A stretch of DNA of 64,000 nt from JACKAQ01 sp965227145. GTDB taxonomy: Bacteria; Calditrichota; Calditrichia; RBG-13-44-9; J075. The notes below the pieces were generated by a model that was given only the letters and a program-made list of their open reading frames with translations, searched no databases and was not told the origin of the DNA. A program made the translations under genes and the position numbers. Shown here in pieces: positions 1 through 9,604 of the stretch. Each line of letters starts with the position of its first letter. Position 1 is the stretch's first letter. The DNA lies in assembly GCA_965227145.1 (NCBI GenBank), contig OZ245730.1:2232001-2296000 (forward strand), in the 5' to 3' direction.

Positions 1-488
1 AACTGCGCATTTTTATCCAATATTTGCAAATGGTAACGGACTGTAACCGTTCTTTTGAATCGTCGAGAACCGACCAGCCATTTGCGTCCGGACGACCGAT
101 AGCTGATTTGCGATGTTGCATCAGAAATTCGAATTTGGTAATCCGCTTGTACACTGCTATCGGCGGATGAATAAACGAAATAATTACGATGAACGCAACT
201 ATCCGTTAACATTTTTGATGTCCATTGATTCATTTCGGATGGATCGACCGGGATGATTTGTAAGCGTGAATGATGATCGATATGTGGGGTAATGCTCTGC
301 CAAAAGGGTTCAATAATACAACGGGCGACAAGCTGCTCATTGGTTTCGGTTGTTTCCTGACCACTGGCAATGGCGGGAAACACCAGTGTAAATGCAAGTA
401 ACATTTGAAGTAGATGGGTAGCTAAACTGCTGTTATTAATGAGACTAATGGTTCTGGATTTGAAAGAAATTTGTAAAACGGTATTCAT
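1..488 (-). CDS. Exported protein of unknown function, cut by window start
   Basis: An open frame runs leftwards from an ATG at 486-488 to the window edge without a stop, giving 162 residues of an incomplete protein. A GAGG motif sits about ten bases before the ATG. A hydrophobic stretch at about residues 30-43 ends in AIASGQ, like a signal peptide cleavage region; a second possible start is the Met at residue 30. After it comes a soluble segment with paired Cys and several His, and an Arg/Lys-rich patch near residues 139-150. It begins only five bases after the stop of the Gfo/Idh-like gene, so the two are probably co-transcribed. I do not recognise the family. Confidence 0.6.
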   Translation of the reverse strand, partial: MNTVLQISFKSRTISLINNSSLATHLLQMLLAFTLVFPAIASGQETTETNEQLVARCIIEPFWQSITPHIDHHSRLQIIPVDPSEMNQWTSKMLTDSCVHRNYFVYSSADSSVQADYQIRISDATSQISYRSSGRKWLVGSRRFKRTVTVRYHLQILDKNAQ

Positions 489-493
489 TTGCA

Positions 494-1537
494 TCAATCC
501 TCATCGGATGCGATATAAACCGTTTTCCCGGTTTCCAGAGATTTGTAAACCATATCCATCATTTCCATTACTTTCACAGCTTCGGCTATTCCCGAAACCA
601 GGTTCTTTTCGCGCCCGGTTAAAAAATTGATGTAGTGTTGAATCTGGTTCTGATACGCCATTTTATACATCGCGCCAGGATATGTTTCATAAAGCGGTGG
701 TGTAAGCTCCAGCCCTTTGCCATGCAGGTATTTTTCTATTTTGAAAGGGGATATGGTTGCTGTGCCGTCAACACCGGTAATCTCCATTTGGAACCTGTCC
801 TTTGCCAACGGAAAATACCAGCTTACAGCAAATGAAATGTCAATTTCACCGGCAAATCGTAGATAAACATTTGCAAAATCTTCCACCTGCACGTCAGTTC
901 TTATTTGGCGGGAAAAAGTTGTCACCGATTCTAGCTTTGGTCGTCCGGTAATCCACCAGCATGTGTCCAACAATTGAACACCCAAGTCAAACAAAACACC
1001 GCCACCCGACATGTTTTTGTTAAAAATCCACGGTTGTTTGATGGATTCCAGACTGGATTGCAGCCACTCTGCACGGATATGCAGAATGTCTCCGAGCGTT
1101 TTGTTTTCCATAAAACCTTTGATTGTACGAAAATCATTCCGGAAACGGGATTGCATACCAATCATAACATGACGATCCGCTTTTTGGCTGGCGTCATAAA
1201 TTTTCTGGGTTTCTTTGGCGTTTCGCGCTGCGGGCCGCTCGATAAACAGATGGACACCATTCCTTAAAGCGATATAAGCCATTGGGAGGTGCATGTTGGT
1301 GGGTGTCAGAATGAATAAAAGATCAATCTCGACTTTACGAAACATCTCTTCAATATCCCGGAAAGTATTGGGGACGTCAAACCGTTTTGAAAGAAAAGCT
1401 GTTTTCCGGTCATCAATATCGCAGAGGGCAACGAGTTGCACACCGGGGATTTTTGCCAGAATCGGAATGTGGATAATTTGGGAAATTCCGCCACACCCGA
1501 CAACACCGACGCGCAATAAGGTGTTTGTTTCTGTCAT
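494..1537 (-). CDS. Gfo/Idh/MocA-family protein with altered catalytic residues
   Basis: A 347-residue protein with the N-terminal Rossmann fold of the Gfo/Idh/MocA family (GCGG at residues 14-17) and the usual C-terminal alpha/beta domain. These proteins normally oxidise or reduce sugars and cyclitols with NAD(P). Two residues that usually do the chemistry are changed: the EKP motif reads ERP (100-102), and the GGG-x3-D-x3-H motif reads GGGVLFD..VQ, with Gln188 where His is expected. The cofactor fold may be kept with altered activity. A GGAG motif lies eleven bases before the ATG. It sits downstream of HU but a terminator separates the two, so it likely has its own promoter. The substrate cannot be told from sequence. 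Confidence 0.85.
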   Translation of the reverse strand: MTETNTLLRVGVVGCGGISQIIHIPILAKIPGVQLVALCDIDDRKTAFLSKRFDVPNTFRDIEEMFRKVEIDLLFILTPTNMHLPMAYIALRNGVHLFIERPAARNAKETQKIYDASQKADRHVMIGMQSRFRNDFRTIKGFMENKTLGDILHIRAEWLQSSLESIKQPWIFNKNMSGGGVLFDLGVQLLDTCWWITGRPKLESVTTFSRQIRTDVQVEDFANVYLRFAGEIDISFAVSWYFPLAKDRFQMEITGVDGTATISPFKIEKYLHGKGLELTPPLYETYPGAMYKMAYQNQIQHYINFLTGREKNLVSGIAEAVKVMEMMDMVYKSLETGKTVYIASDED

Positions 1538-1552
1538 GAGCTGAAAACTCCA

Positions 1553-1592
1553 TTAAAAAAAAACCGCACTTTTTAGGGACTAAAAAGGCGGT
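1553..1592 (-). terminator. Rho-independent terminator after HU gene
   Basis: On the minus strand an ACCGC/GCGGT and CTTTTTAG/CTAAAAAG stem with a single bulged base and a three-base loop is followed by a run of nine T. It lies between the HU gene and the Gfo/Idh-like gene and should end the HU transcript. Confidence 0.8.
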
Positions 1593-1659
1593 AATTTAAT
1601 AAAAATTGGATAAGAAACATTAATTTTTGATTTATTAATAACACAACTAAAAATTAACG

Positions 1660-1974
1660 TTACTTTGAACGTTCCATCGGCTCTTTCAAGATTTCTTTCA
1701 GCAACTTCCCGGGCTTGAAATGGGTTTTCCGCCGTGCTGGAACATAAATAATATCACCGGTTCGCGGATTGCGGGCTTTCGGTTTTGGTTTTGTCTCTTT
1801 AACTTCAAAGACACCGAAATCACGGATCTCTATGCGGATTTCCGGGTCGGCTTCTGCTAAAATTTCACGCAGAGCCTGGAACACAATGTTCACGTACTCT
1901 TCTGTAACGTAAATTTTTTGACCCATTGCCTTTGCGACTCGCTTGGCAACTTCCTTTTTCGTCACAGTCCTCAT
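1660..1974 (-). CDS. HU/IHF-family nucleoid DNA-binding protein
   Basis: A 104-residue histone-like protein of the HU/IHF family. It shows the N-terminal helices, the GVFEV segment at about 54-58, and the conserved arm motif ARNPRTGD at 67-74 whose Pro intercalates into DNA. The C-terminal Lys-rich tail (FKPGKLLKEIL) is typical. It probably bends and compacts DNA as a dimer. The start is supported by a GGAGGT ribosome-binding site seven bases upstream. It is monocistronic by layout: MutS ends about 175 bases upstream on the same strand, and a strong terminator follows. HU and IHF subunits cannot be told apart with certainty from sequence alone. Confidence 0.95.
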   Translation of the reverse strand: MRTVTKKEVAKRVAKAMGQKIYVTEEYVNIVFQALREILAEADPEIRIEIRDFGVFEVKETKPKPKARNPRTGDIIYVPARRKTHFKPGKLLKEILKEPMERSK

Positions 1975-2148
1975 CAGGCAACCTCCAAAGACTTTATAAG
2001 GGTTCGTTAATTCATGGAGAAGATAACCGCATGGGATAAATTATGCAAGAGAAAAATTGATAAATTTTTGTGTATTAATGAATTATTGCCTCTAAATCGG
2101 ATGCAAAATTCAACACTTACGTAAAATTTTTCAATCGTTAAGTTATCT

Positions 2149-4794
2149 TCACTTCAATTTATTTAGCATCTCTTTCAGGTCTTTCAATTTCAACAAGGCA
2201 TCTATTGGGCTTAAAGTGTTCAAATCAATCTTTCGCAATTCTTCTTCAACAGCCGATGGTTTGGGAATTTCAAACAGACTCAACTGGCTTGGATTGGAGC
2301 GGGAACTGTCCCGTCGTCGCCCCAGTTTTGTGGTTTGATTGGGTGTCAGTTCGTTCGCTTCCAGATTTTTCAGCACTTCACGGGCACGTTCGACGACAAG
2401 TTCGGGTAATCCGGCCATTTGTGCAACATAAATTCCATAAGAATTGTCCATTCCGCCCGGTTCGATCTTCCTCAAAAATACAACGTGATCATCGTATTCC
2501 TTAACTTCCACCCGGAAATTTTTGATACGCGGATACAGCATTGCCAATTCTGTCAACTCGTGATAATGGGTCGCAAACAACGTTTTTGCGGCAACTTTCT
2601 TTTGATGATGTAAATATTCAGTCACCGCCCATGCGATGGAAAGTCCGTCGAATGTGCTGGTTCCCCTGCCAATTTCATCGAGCAAAATCAGGCTGCGCGG
2701 TGTTGCGTTGTTGAGGATATTGGCTGCTTCCAGCATTTCGACCATAAATGTGCTTTCGCCAAAAGCCAGATTATCCGATGCGCCAACCCGGGTAAAAATG
2801 CGATCCACAATGCCGATATGCGCCGACTCTGCCGGAACAAATGAACCAATCTGAGCCAGCAAAGTAATCAACCCTACCTGCCGCAAATAGGTCGATTTAC
2901 CGGACATATTTGGTCCGGTGATCACCATGATTTGCGTGTCCGAGTTGTTCAGCCGGCTGTCATTTTCGATAAACGGTTCATCCGGCGGTAATAATTTTTC
3001 CACAACCGGATGACGCCCGCCGGTAATTTCGATCAGTTCACCTTCGTCGATGACCGGACGAATGTAACGATTTGTTACTGCGTGATGTGCCAGCCCTGCC
3101 AGACAATCGATTTCCGCAATTAGCCGGGCGTTCATTTGAATGATTTCGCCCCATTGGGCAACCTCATCGCGAATTTTCTGAAATAATTCGTATTCCAAAA
3201 CGCCCATTTTTTCTTCGGCGCCGAGCACTTTTTCTTCAAATTCTTTCAATTCCGGTGTGATGTATCGCTCCGCGTTCACCAAAGTTTGTTTGCGAATAAA
3301 ATAGTCCGGTGCTTTGTTTTGGTGCGCTTTCGTGATTTCAAAATAGTAGCCGAAAACCTTGTTGTAACCGATTTTCAGCGATGGGATTGCCGTTTTCTCG
3401 CGCTCGCGCGTTTGCAATTGGACGATCCAGTTTTTGCCCTCGCGGCTGATTTCCCGCAGCTCGTCCAGTTCCGGATTGTAACCCGTTTTGATGATGCCGC
3501 CCTCGGTGAGATTTTGGGGCGGATTATCTGCAATGGCTGCATCGATCAGCGCCACCAATTTGTCCACGCTTTGCAAATTATCGCTAAAAAATTGCAAATG
3601 CGGCTCGTTTGCATCGTGCAGTAATTGCCGGATCGGCTCGATATACGACAGTGCCCGTTTCAGGGTCATCAAATCGCGGGGGCTGGCTCTGCCGGTGGCG
3701 ATTCGGCCGAGTAATCGCTCCAAATCACTGATATTCTCGAGATGCTCCCGCAGCGAATTGCGCAACGCTGCCGTTTTGAAAAAAACATCAACGCGATCGA
3801 GACGGGTTTGGATGCGTTCCAAACGGATCAGCGGATGAGAAATCATCTGTTTCATGAGCCGTCCGCCCATCGGCGTGAGCGTGTGATCGAGAATGGATAG
3901 CAGCGTGCCATCGCTGCGATGCCCGGAAATGGGGTTGGTGATTTCCAGATTCCGGCGGGTCGATGCATCCAAAATCATGTAATCGTCAGCCGAAATCACC
4001 GAAAGCGTTTGCACATGCGCGAGATCGTTTTGAAAATTATCTTTGCTGTATTGCAAAATTGCGCCGGCGCTGATCACACCCAATTTGAAATCTTCCGCAC
4101 CAAATCCTTTGAGATTTTGGGTTTGGAAATGCCCGGTCAGCGTATCGTAGGCAAATTGGTGAGTGAAAATCCAGTCGTCCACTTTCGAGATGACTGCGGA
4201 AATGCGTTTGTCGAAAGAAGCCCGTAATTCCTCAAATCGGCTGGACGGCACCAAAATTTCTTTCGGGGAAATTTCCTGTAAAAAATTGATCAGGTTTTCC
4301 AGCCCGATTTCGCTGATATACAATTCGCCGGTCGAAAAATCACCATATCCGACACCGGCGTGTTGCCCCTGAATTACGACTGCAGCGATAAAATTGTGGG
4401 TTTTGTGATCGAGCAGTTTCTCCGAAATCGCCGTTCCGGGAGTGACAATTTCAACCACGTCGCGTTTAACAACAGTTTTAGCCTGTTTGGGATCTTCCAC
4501 CTGTTCGCAAATTGCTACGCGGTGACCGGCTTGCACCAGTTTTGGCAAATAATTATCCAGCGCATGATAGGGAAATCCGGCCAGCGGCACATCTGCCGAT
4601 TTTCCGTGGGCGCGTTTGGTCAGGGCAATGCCCAACACTTTGGCGATCGTTTTGGCGTCATCAAAAAATGTTTCGTAAAAATCGCCCATTCGATAGAGCA
4701 AAATCATATCTTTATATTTGGCTTTTATCGCCAAATATTGCTCCATCAGCGGTGTGGTTTCGGATTTTTGGGATGATTGGGCTTTTTTCGCCAT
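2149..4794 (-). CDS. mutS: DNA mismatch repair ATPase MutS
   Basis: An 881-residue MutS1, full length for the family. The N-terminal mismatch-binding domain carries the F-x-E signature (MGDFYETFFDDA, about residues 37-48); then come connector, lever and clamp domains; the C-terminal ABC-type ATPase has the Walker A motif GPNMSGKST at about 622-630, LLDEIGRGTSTFDG as Walker B/signature, and ATHYHEL near the end. The protein finds mispaired bases and recruits MutL, which is not in this window. It ends about 50 bases before the upstream sensor kinase gene's far end, so the order kinase then mutS on the minus strand may be read together. The Shine-Dalgarno before the ATG is weak. Confidence 0.98.
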   Translation of the reverse strand: MAKKAQSSQKSETTPLMEQYLAIKAKYKDMILLYRMGDFYETFFDDAKTIAKVLGIALTKRAHGKSADVPLAGFPYHALDNYLPKLVQAGHRVAICEQVEDPKQAKTVVKRDVVEIVTPGTAISEKLLDHKTHNFIAAVVIQGQHAGVGYGDFSTGELYISEIGLENLINFLQEISPKEILVPSSRFEELRASFDKRISAVISKVDDWIFTHQFAYDTLTGHFQTQNLKGFGAEDFKLGVISAGAILQYSKDNFQNDLAHVQTLSVISADDYMILDASTRRNLEITNPISGHRSDGTLLSILDHTLTPMGGRLMKQMISHPLIRLERIQTRLDRVDVFFKTAALRNSLREHLENISDLERLLGRIATGRASPRDLMTLKRALSYIEPIRQLLHDANEPHLQFFSDNLQSVDKLVALIDAAIADNPPQNLTEGGIIKTGYNPELDELREISREGKNWIVQLQTREREKTAIPSLKIGYNKVFGYYFEITKAHQNKAPDYFIRKQTLVNAERYITPELKEFEEKVLGAEEKMGVLEYELFQKIRDEVAQWGEIIQMNARLIAEIDCLAGLAHHAVTNRYIRPVIDEGELIEITGGRHPVVEKLLPPDEPFIENDSRLNNSDTQIMVITGPNMSGKSTYLRQVGLITLLAQIGSFVPAESAHIGIVDRIFTRVGASDNLAFGESTFMVEMLEAANILNNATPRSLILLDEIGRGTSTFDGLSIAWAVTEYLHHQKKVAAKTLFATHYHELTELAMLYPRIKNFRVEVKEYDDHVVFLRKIEPGGMDNSYGIYVAQMAGLPELVVERAREVLKNLEANELTPNQTTKLGRRRDSSRSNPSQLSLFEIPKPSAVEEELRKIDLNTLSPIDALLKLKDLKEMLNKLK

Positions 4795-4849
4795 AGGATG
4801 TCGGTGGTTTGAAAACGTTTTTAGTTGTTGGGTGATCGTGCGAAACGGG

Positions 4850-7800
4850 TTACATCATTTCGCTGTAAGCCTGGACGATCGGCAGTGAAAAATAGAATGT
4901 GCTGCCGTCGTTCGGTGTGCTTTCGACCCAAATTTCGCCGAGGTGAAGTTGGATGATTTCTTTGCAGATAGAAAGACCTAAGCCTGTGCCACGTATGTTA
5001 AAGCTTTGATTATCTTCAACTTGCTCATATTTTTCAAATACATACGGCAACTTGTTTTTGGGAATACCAACGCCGTTATCTTTGACGGCAATGCAAACAT
5101 ACATTTTTTCTTTGCCGTCTGTGTTGGTTTTATACATGCTGGATTTTATGATGATTTTACCTTTATCCGGCGTGAATTTGAGCGCGTTGCTCAACAAATT
5201 ATTGAGGACCTGTTCAATGCGCAGCGGATCGAACATCAGCAGCGGGAGATTTGGGTCGAGATCGGCTTCGACCTCAATTTGTTTGTTTTTCATCAGCACG
5301 CGGTGATTATCGATCTGCTGCCGGATAAGCGTATTGATTTCACCCTGTTTCAGATCGACGTTAAATTTGCCCACTTCCAGCTTGGATGCGACCAAAAAAT
5401 TATCCACCAGTGCGAGCACTTTTTTCACATTGTCCTTCACGATGTCGAGCAGTTCTTCCTGCTCCTGATTGACATCGCCGACAACTTTATTGCGAATCAA
5501 CTCCACAAATCCCTGAATCACATTCATCGGTGAACGCAGGTCGTGAACAATCATGGAATTGAAATCCGCTTTCATGCGTTCCAACCGCTTGATTATCCGG
5601 AGATCGTTCAAAATGAGAAAAAATCCGGTGTGTTTACGCCGCTCATAAAATGGAAATCCGTACACATTAACGGGAATGGTTTCACCGGTTTTGCTGATAA
5701 TTTCAAGCTCACGGGTTTCAACGTGATCTTTGTTGACGGTTTCAACCAGCAGCGAGATCATCTCTTTTAGCGATGTTTTTGAAGTCGGCGCAAAAAAATC
5801 GATGATGTTTCGCTGGCTTAATTTGTTCTCTTTATAGCCCAATAATTGTTCGAAAGCGGGGTTGAGATAAACGATTTTCTGATCGGTATTGCAGGTAACC
5901 AGACCAAGGCTCATTGTTTCGGAGAGAGAGCGATAGCGTTCCTGGCTATTTCTTAATTCTTCGTAAAGCATTGAATTTTCTACAGATACAGCTGCCTGGT
6001 TTGCGTAATATTCGAGCGGCGTTATTTTTTCGTGAGCGGGTTTCAGACGGTCAACCGGATCCGCAACCAGCAAATAGCCGAGCACATCCTGGCGTGTGTC
6101 GAGCGGGATAACAACCAAATCGCCGGATTCCCATTCCATTGTCCGGTATTTTTGCCCGGAAGATTCGGGGGGATTGGTTTTGTGTTTGCTCAAAAAATAA
6201 GAGTTGCTGATTTTTTCAGAATTCGCCAATAACGCCTGAAATTCCGGAAACGAAACGCCGGATTGGAGGTCAAATCCGTAATTTATTTTTGAATCGAATC
6301 CGATCCGGTTAATCACATTCAGGTGTTTACCGGTTTCATTGAGCAGAAAAATCGCGACGTCGTTCCAGCCCAGCGCTTTGCGAAGGTTGGAATTCAAACG
6401 GGAAAGCAGATTGAACAGTGTGAGTCCCAATTTGGCATCACGTCCCAAATCAAAAATCCGGGAAAATTGTTTCACCTGCCGGTTTGCTTCTTTTACGGTT
6501 TGAGCGTCTTTGAGCACCTGTTGGGTTTTCTCAACAATTTCTTCCGATTGGTGAATTTGCAAAACCGAAAAACGGTCTGCCGGCCGTTTTTTGTTGATGA
6601 TGATCGCGCCAATAACTTCATTGTTTACTTTTATCGGGATGAGCAAAATATGACGGTATTGCAGCTTTCGGAAAATCTGCTGGGTGTTGTCGCTCAACCG
6701 GCTTTCTGTATCAATATTATAGAGCGCTTCCATTTTTCCGCGACTGACCAGGTTGCTGAGATAGGTTTCTTTATCAAAAAACACCATGTCTTTGTCGTGA
6801 TTTTCGGTGTTTTGGGTGCGCTCGGTAAAATGGACAAACTTTGGGAAAATAAAACCGAATCCTTTGTTGTGTTGCCAAAAAATTGCGCTGTTGGCTTTGG
6901 TCATCTCGGTTAATTTGCGGCAAGTGTATTGAAAAATGGCTTCTTCATCAAAGTGATTGTTGAGCAATTGACCCGCAAAGTTGCTCAATTCCGCTTCATC
7001 GGAACGGGTGATGTGGGTATCGAGAACCCGTTTGCCGAGTGCATCCATCACTTCACCGAGAAAATGGATTTCTTTTGCATCCATTTGACGCGGTGATTCG
7101 TTGCCGAGCAGCAGCCCGCCAATAAATTGTTCCCGGTATTGAATCGGAATAAAATAAACCTGTTTTACCGTCCAGTTGAGTTCTTTTAGCTCTTCGAACA
7201 GCTCCGCATCGTCCTGCTCAGAGAGCATTACCGTGCGGTTCATTCCCAACAAACGTCCAGCCAGGCTGTTAATATTTGGCACTTTAGCTGTTTTGGATCG
7301 ACGGGTCGGCGGCACAAATTGGGTAAAATAATCAACCTGTTGGGAAAATTTATCCAGATAAAACATCGCCCAATTATCGGTATTGATTTGTTTGGGTAAT
7401 AAGTTGATCAACCGGTCCATACTGCTGTTGACAGATTTTTCCTGATATATAATTTTCAGAAAATCGTTGATGGACTGGCTAAATCGAATTTTGCTATTTT
7501 GCTCATCCTGCGACATCGAGAGGCTGCGGATGAACATCAGGTTGTGGGCAACTTGCTGAAAATCGTCGCTTTCTTTTTGCAGGAAAACCTGTTTTACAGG
7601 CAGCGCAGTCTGGAATTTTTGCGAAATCAGTTTTTCACTGGTCAGCAGCATCAACCAGCAGTTGTTTTTGTCGCGCAGCTTATCAATTACCGACAGCGTT
7701 TCGCGAAGCTGTTCCGGATGATGATCGACATACAAAATAACTGCGTTGGGTTTTACCCGGTTGTAATAGGATTCCACTTCGTCCAGGCTGCGGACGTAAA

Positions 7801-7894
7801 ACATCTCCAAATCAGGCAATACCAAATTTTGGAGCAAATACCCAAACAGTTCCCGGCGTGGGGTATAAATGACCAATTTAAAAAATCCGGCCAT
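4850..7894 (-). CDS. GAF/PAS hybrid sensor histidine kinase
   Basis: A soluble 1014-residue histidine kinase with no clear membrane segment. Residues 1-120 look like a degenerate receiver-type alpha/beta domain; about 140-640 contain two or three GAF-like modules; about 655-770 is a PAS domain (LGLVTCNTDQKIVYLNPAFEQLLGY region). The HisKA box has the phospho-acceptor His at about 780 (VHDLRSP), followed by an HATPase domain with N box (EQVLNNLLSNALKFTP), G1 (DNGVGIP) and G2 (GTGLGLSI). No C-terminal receiver and no neighbouring response regulator are seen, so the partner is elsewhere. The ATG overlaps the coaX stop by one base (TAATG) with GGGAGG upstream, so translation is probably coupled. 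Confidence 0.93.
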   Translation of the reverse strand: MAGFFKLVIYTPRRELFGYLLQNLVLPDLEMFYVRSLDEVESYYNRVKPNAVILYVDHHPEQLRETLSVIDKLRDKNNCWLMLLTSEKLISQKFQTALPVKQVFLQKESDDFQQVAHNLMFIRSLSMSQDEQNSKIRFSQSINDFLKIIYQEKSVNSSMDRLINLLPKQINTDNWAMFYLDKFSQQVDYFTQFVPPTRRSKTAKVPNINSLAGRLLGMNRTVMLSEQDDAELFEELKELNWTVKQVYFIPIQYREQFIGGLLLGNESPRQMDAKEIHFLGEVMDALGKRVLDTHITRSDEAELSNFAGQLLNNHFDEEAIFQYTCRKLTEMTKANSAIFWQHNKGFGFIFPKFVHFTERTQNTENHDKDMVFFDKETYLSNLVSRGKMEALYNIDTESRLSDNTQQIFRKLQYRHILLIPIKVNNEVIGAIIINKKRPADRFSVLQIHQSEEIVEKTQQVLKDAQTVKEANRQVKQFSRIFDLGRDAKLGLTLFNLLSRLNSNLRKALGWNDVAIFLLNETGKHLNVINRIGFDSKINYGFDLQSGVSFPEFQALLANSEKISNSYFLSKHKTNPPESSGQKYRTMEWESGDLVVIPLDTRQDVLGYLLVADPVDRLKPAHEKITPLEYYANQAAVSVENSMLYEELRNSQERYRSLSETMSLGLVTCNTDQKIVYLNPAFEQLLGYKENKLSQRNIIDFFAPTSKTSLKEMISLLVETVNKDHVETRELEIISKTGETIPVNVYGFPFYERRKHTGFFLILNDLRIIKRLERMKADFNSMIVHDLRSPMNVIQGFVELIRNKVVGDVNQEQEELLDIVKDNVKKVLALVDNFLVASKLEVGKFNVDLKQGEINTLIRQQIDNHRVLMKNKQIEVEADLDPNLPLLMFDPLRIEQVLNNLLSNALKFTPDKGKIIIKSSMYKTNTDGKEKMYVCIAVKDNGVGIPKNKLPYVFEKYEQVEDNQSFNIRGTGLGLSICKEIIQLHLGEIWVESTPNDGSTFYFSLPIVQAYSEMM

Positions 7895-8667
7895 TATTTT
7901 CCTCCCACATTGCGGTGATAAATCATCATTAATCCTTCCAAAACCAACCGTTGCTCCACATGTTTGATGTATTTGCTCCGTGGCGCTAATATGTTGCTCT
8001 GCCCGCCGGTAGCGATCACATGTGGCGGTTTGTTCAATTCGCCCGAAATCAGTTCGATTAATCCGTCAATTAGCGCAACGGTGCCAAACATGATACCGGA
8101 TTGCATGCTTTGGTCTGTCGCTTTCCCGATCGCAGATTTTGGGAAATCAAACGAAATTGTCGGTAATTTGGACGTTCGGGAACTCAGTCCGAAAGCCGCA
8201 GTTTCCAGCCCCGGCGCAATTGCGCCACCAAGATAAATACCGCCTTCGCTGACCACATCGAAAGTGGTTGCAGTGCCAACATCCACCACAATACACGGAC
8301 CACCGTATTTGCTAAATGCGGCAACCGCATTGCAAACACGATCCGCACCCACACTATTGGGTGGGTTATAGTCGATGGCAATGCCCAAATCCAGCGCATG
8401 GCTGACAACCAACGGTTGTGATTTGAAATATTTTTGGCACATTCGCCGGAAAATTTGGGTGATATTCGGCACCACCGAAGAAATAGCAAAATCGCGGATT
8501 TCACTCACATCGACATTCGCCATGCTCAAAAACTGGCGGATAAATGCCATCAACTCATCCTCTGTCCGGTTCACCGAGGTTGAAATGCGCCAGCTATCCA
8601 GAAAATGGTTTTGGTGATACAGCCCGATTTCCAAATGTGTATTGCCGATGTCTATTGCTAATATCAT
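7894..8667 (-). CDS. coaX: Type III pantothenate kinase
   Basis: A 257-residue type III pantothenate kinase, which phosphorylates pantothenate in the first step of coenzyme A synthesis. It belongs to the ASKHA fold: phosphate loop DIGNT at 6-10, the PPNSVGADR pantothenate-binding segment, and VVDVGTATTFD plus the GGAIAPG loop in the second half. Its stop overlaps the start of the sensor kinase by one base, and it follows birA by 23 bases, so birA-coaX-kinase looks like one transcript. The coaX/birA pairing is common in bacteria and supports both calls. No strong ribosome-binding site is visible before the ATG. Confidence 0.96.
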   Translation of the reverse strand: MILAIDIGNTHLEIGLYHQNHFLDSWRISTSVNRTEDELMAFIRQFLSMANVDVSEIRDFAISSVVPNITQIFRRMCQKYFKSQPLVVSHALDLGIAIDYNPPNSVGADRVCNAVAAFSKYGGPCIVVDVGTATTFDVVSEGGIYLGGAIAPGLETAAFGLSSRTSKLPTISFDFPKSAIGKATDQSMQSGIMFGTVALIDGLIELISGELNKPPHVIATGGQSNILAPRSKYIKHVEQRLVLEGLMMIYHRNVGGK

Positions 8668-8690
8668 AGTTTGCAGTGTATTGTTTTTAC

Positions 8691-9479
8691 TCAGTTTACC
8701 CGGACTGGCTGAACCCGGAATTCCCCGGAATTAATAACTTTTGTCTGCCCGCCGTGCTCAATTTCCAGAAATCCGTCATCGTCGATATCCCGAATAACGG
8801 CGCTGATGGTTTGATCATTCAAAAGTAAGTTCACCGTTTCATTTTTGAAAAGCATCTTTTTGCGATAGTCGTCTAAAATTTTTCCGGTTTGGTTTGGAAT
8901 CAACTCGTTGTATTGTTGCCGGAATGTTTCAAGAAAACGGGTCATCACCAATTTTACCGGCCATTCGCGTCCGGTTTCGATCTTTAAAGATGTCGCAAAC
9001 GGCTGTAAATCCTCAGAAAAATCGGAAATGGATTGATTTATATTCAACCCAACACCTACAATAATATACTGCAACTTTTGACCGGAGAAACTGGATTCAG
9101 GTAAAATACCGCAGATTTTTTTATCACCAACCCACACATCGTTTGGCCATTTTAAACCGGTAGCCATTTGCTGCTGAACAGAAGCTGCCAGTTGTTCCAG
9201 CACGGTTGCCATTGTGTTGGCAACCAGCAAATTCACCAAATTTAAGATCCGGCTGTCAAACGCCGGGCGCAGCAGCAGCGATGTCCACATACCCAAGCCA
9301 GCCGGACTGTCCCAATTACGCCGGTAACGTCCGCGTCCGTTGGTCTGGTGATCCGCCAAAACAACTGTCCATTCCGGGGCATTATTTCGCGCCAGTTCGG
9401 CTAATGTATCGTTTGTTGAGCCAACTGCTTTAAAATAATGATAATTAAATGAGCCAGCGGTTGATGTGCCGTATTTCAA
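8691..9479 (-). CDS. birA: Biotin--[acetyl-CoA-carboxylase] ligase, no DNA-binding domain
   Basis: Biotin protein ligase, which activates biotin with ATP and transfers it to the carboxyl carrier protein. Motifs visible are GSTND, NGRGRYRRNWDSPAGLG (biotinyl-AMP loop), KWPNDVWVGDKKICGIL and the C-terminal SH3-like cap. There is no N-terminal helix-turn-helix, so it is the monofunctional type. The first start codon available is TTG at 9477-9479, without a Shine-Dalgarno. The same frame stays open for 24 codons upstream to a stop at 552-554 past 9000 and reads like the N terminus of the family (FRIDEHFITEYRINLKYG), but contains no ATG, GTG or TTG; the real start may be a rare ATT at about 9527 or the site may hold a sequence error. 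Confidence 0.92.
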   Translation of the reverse strand: MKYGTSTAGSFNYHYFKAVGSTNDTLAELARNNAPEWTVVLADHQTNGRGRYRRNWDSPAGLGMWTSLLLRPAFDSRILNLVNLLVANTMATVLEQLAASVQQQMATGLKWPNDVWVGDKKICGILPESSFSGQKLQYIIVGVGLNINQSISDFSEDLQPFATSLKIETGREWPVKLVMTRFLETFRQQYNELIPNQTGKILDDYRKKMLFKNETVNLLLNDQTISAVIRDIDDDGFLEIEHGGQTKVINSGEFRVQPVRVN

Positions 9480-9604
9480 ATTGATTCTGTATTCAGTTAT
9501 AAAATGTTCGTCTATTCTAAATTTAATTAAGGTTTTACCGCAAAAAGATAATCAATTTCACCCGGTGATTCCAAACAGATATTTTGAATATTTTGCCGGA
9601 AATA

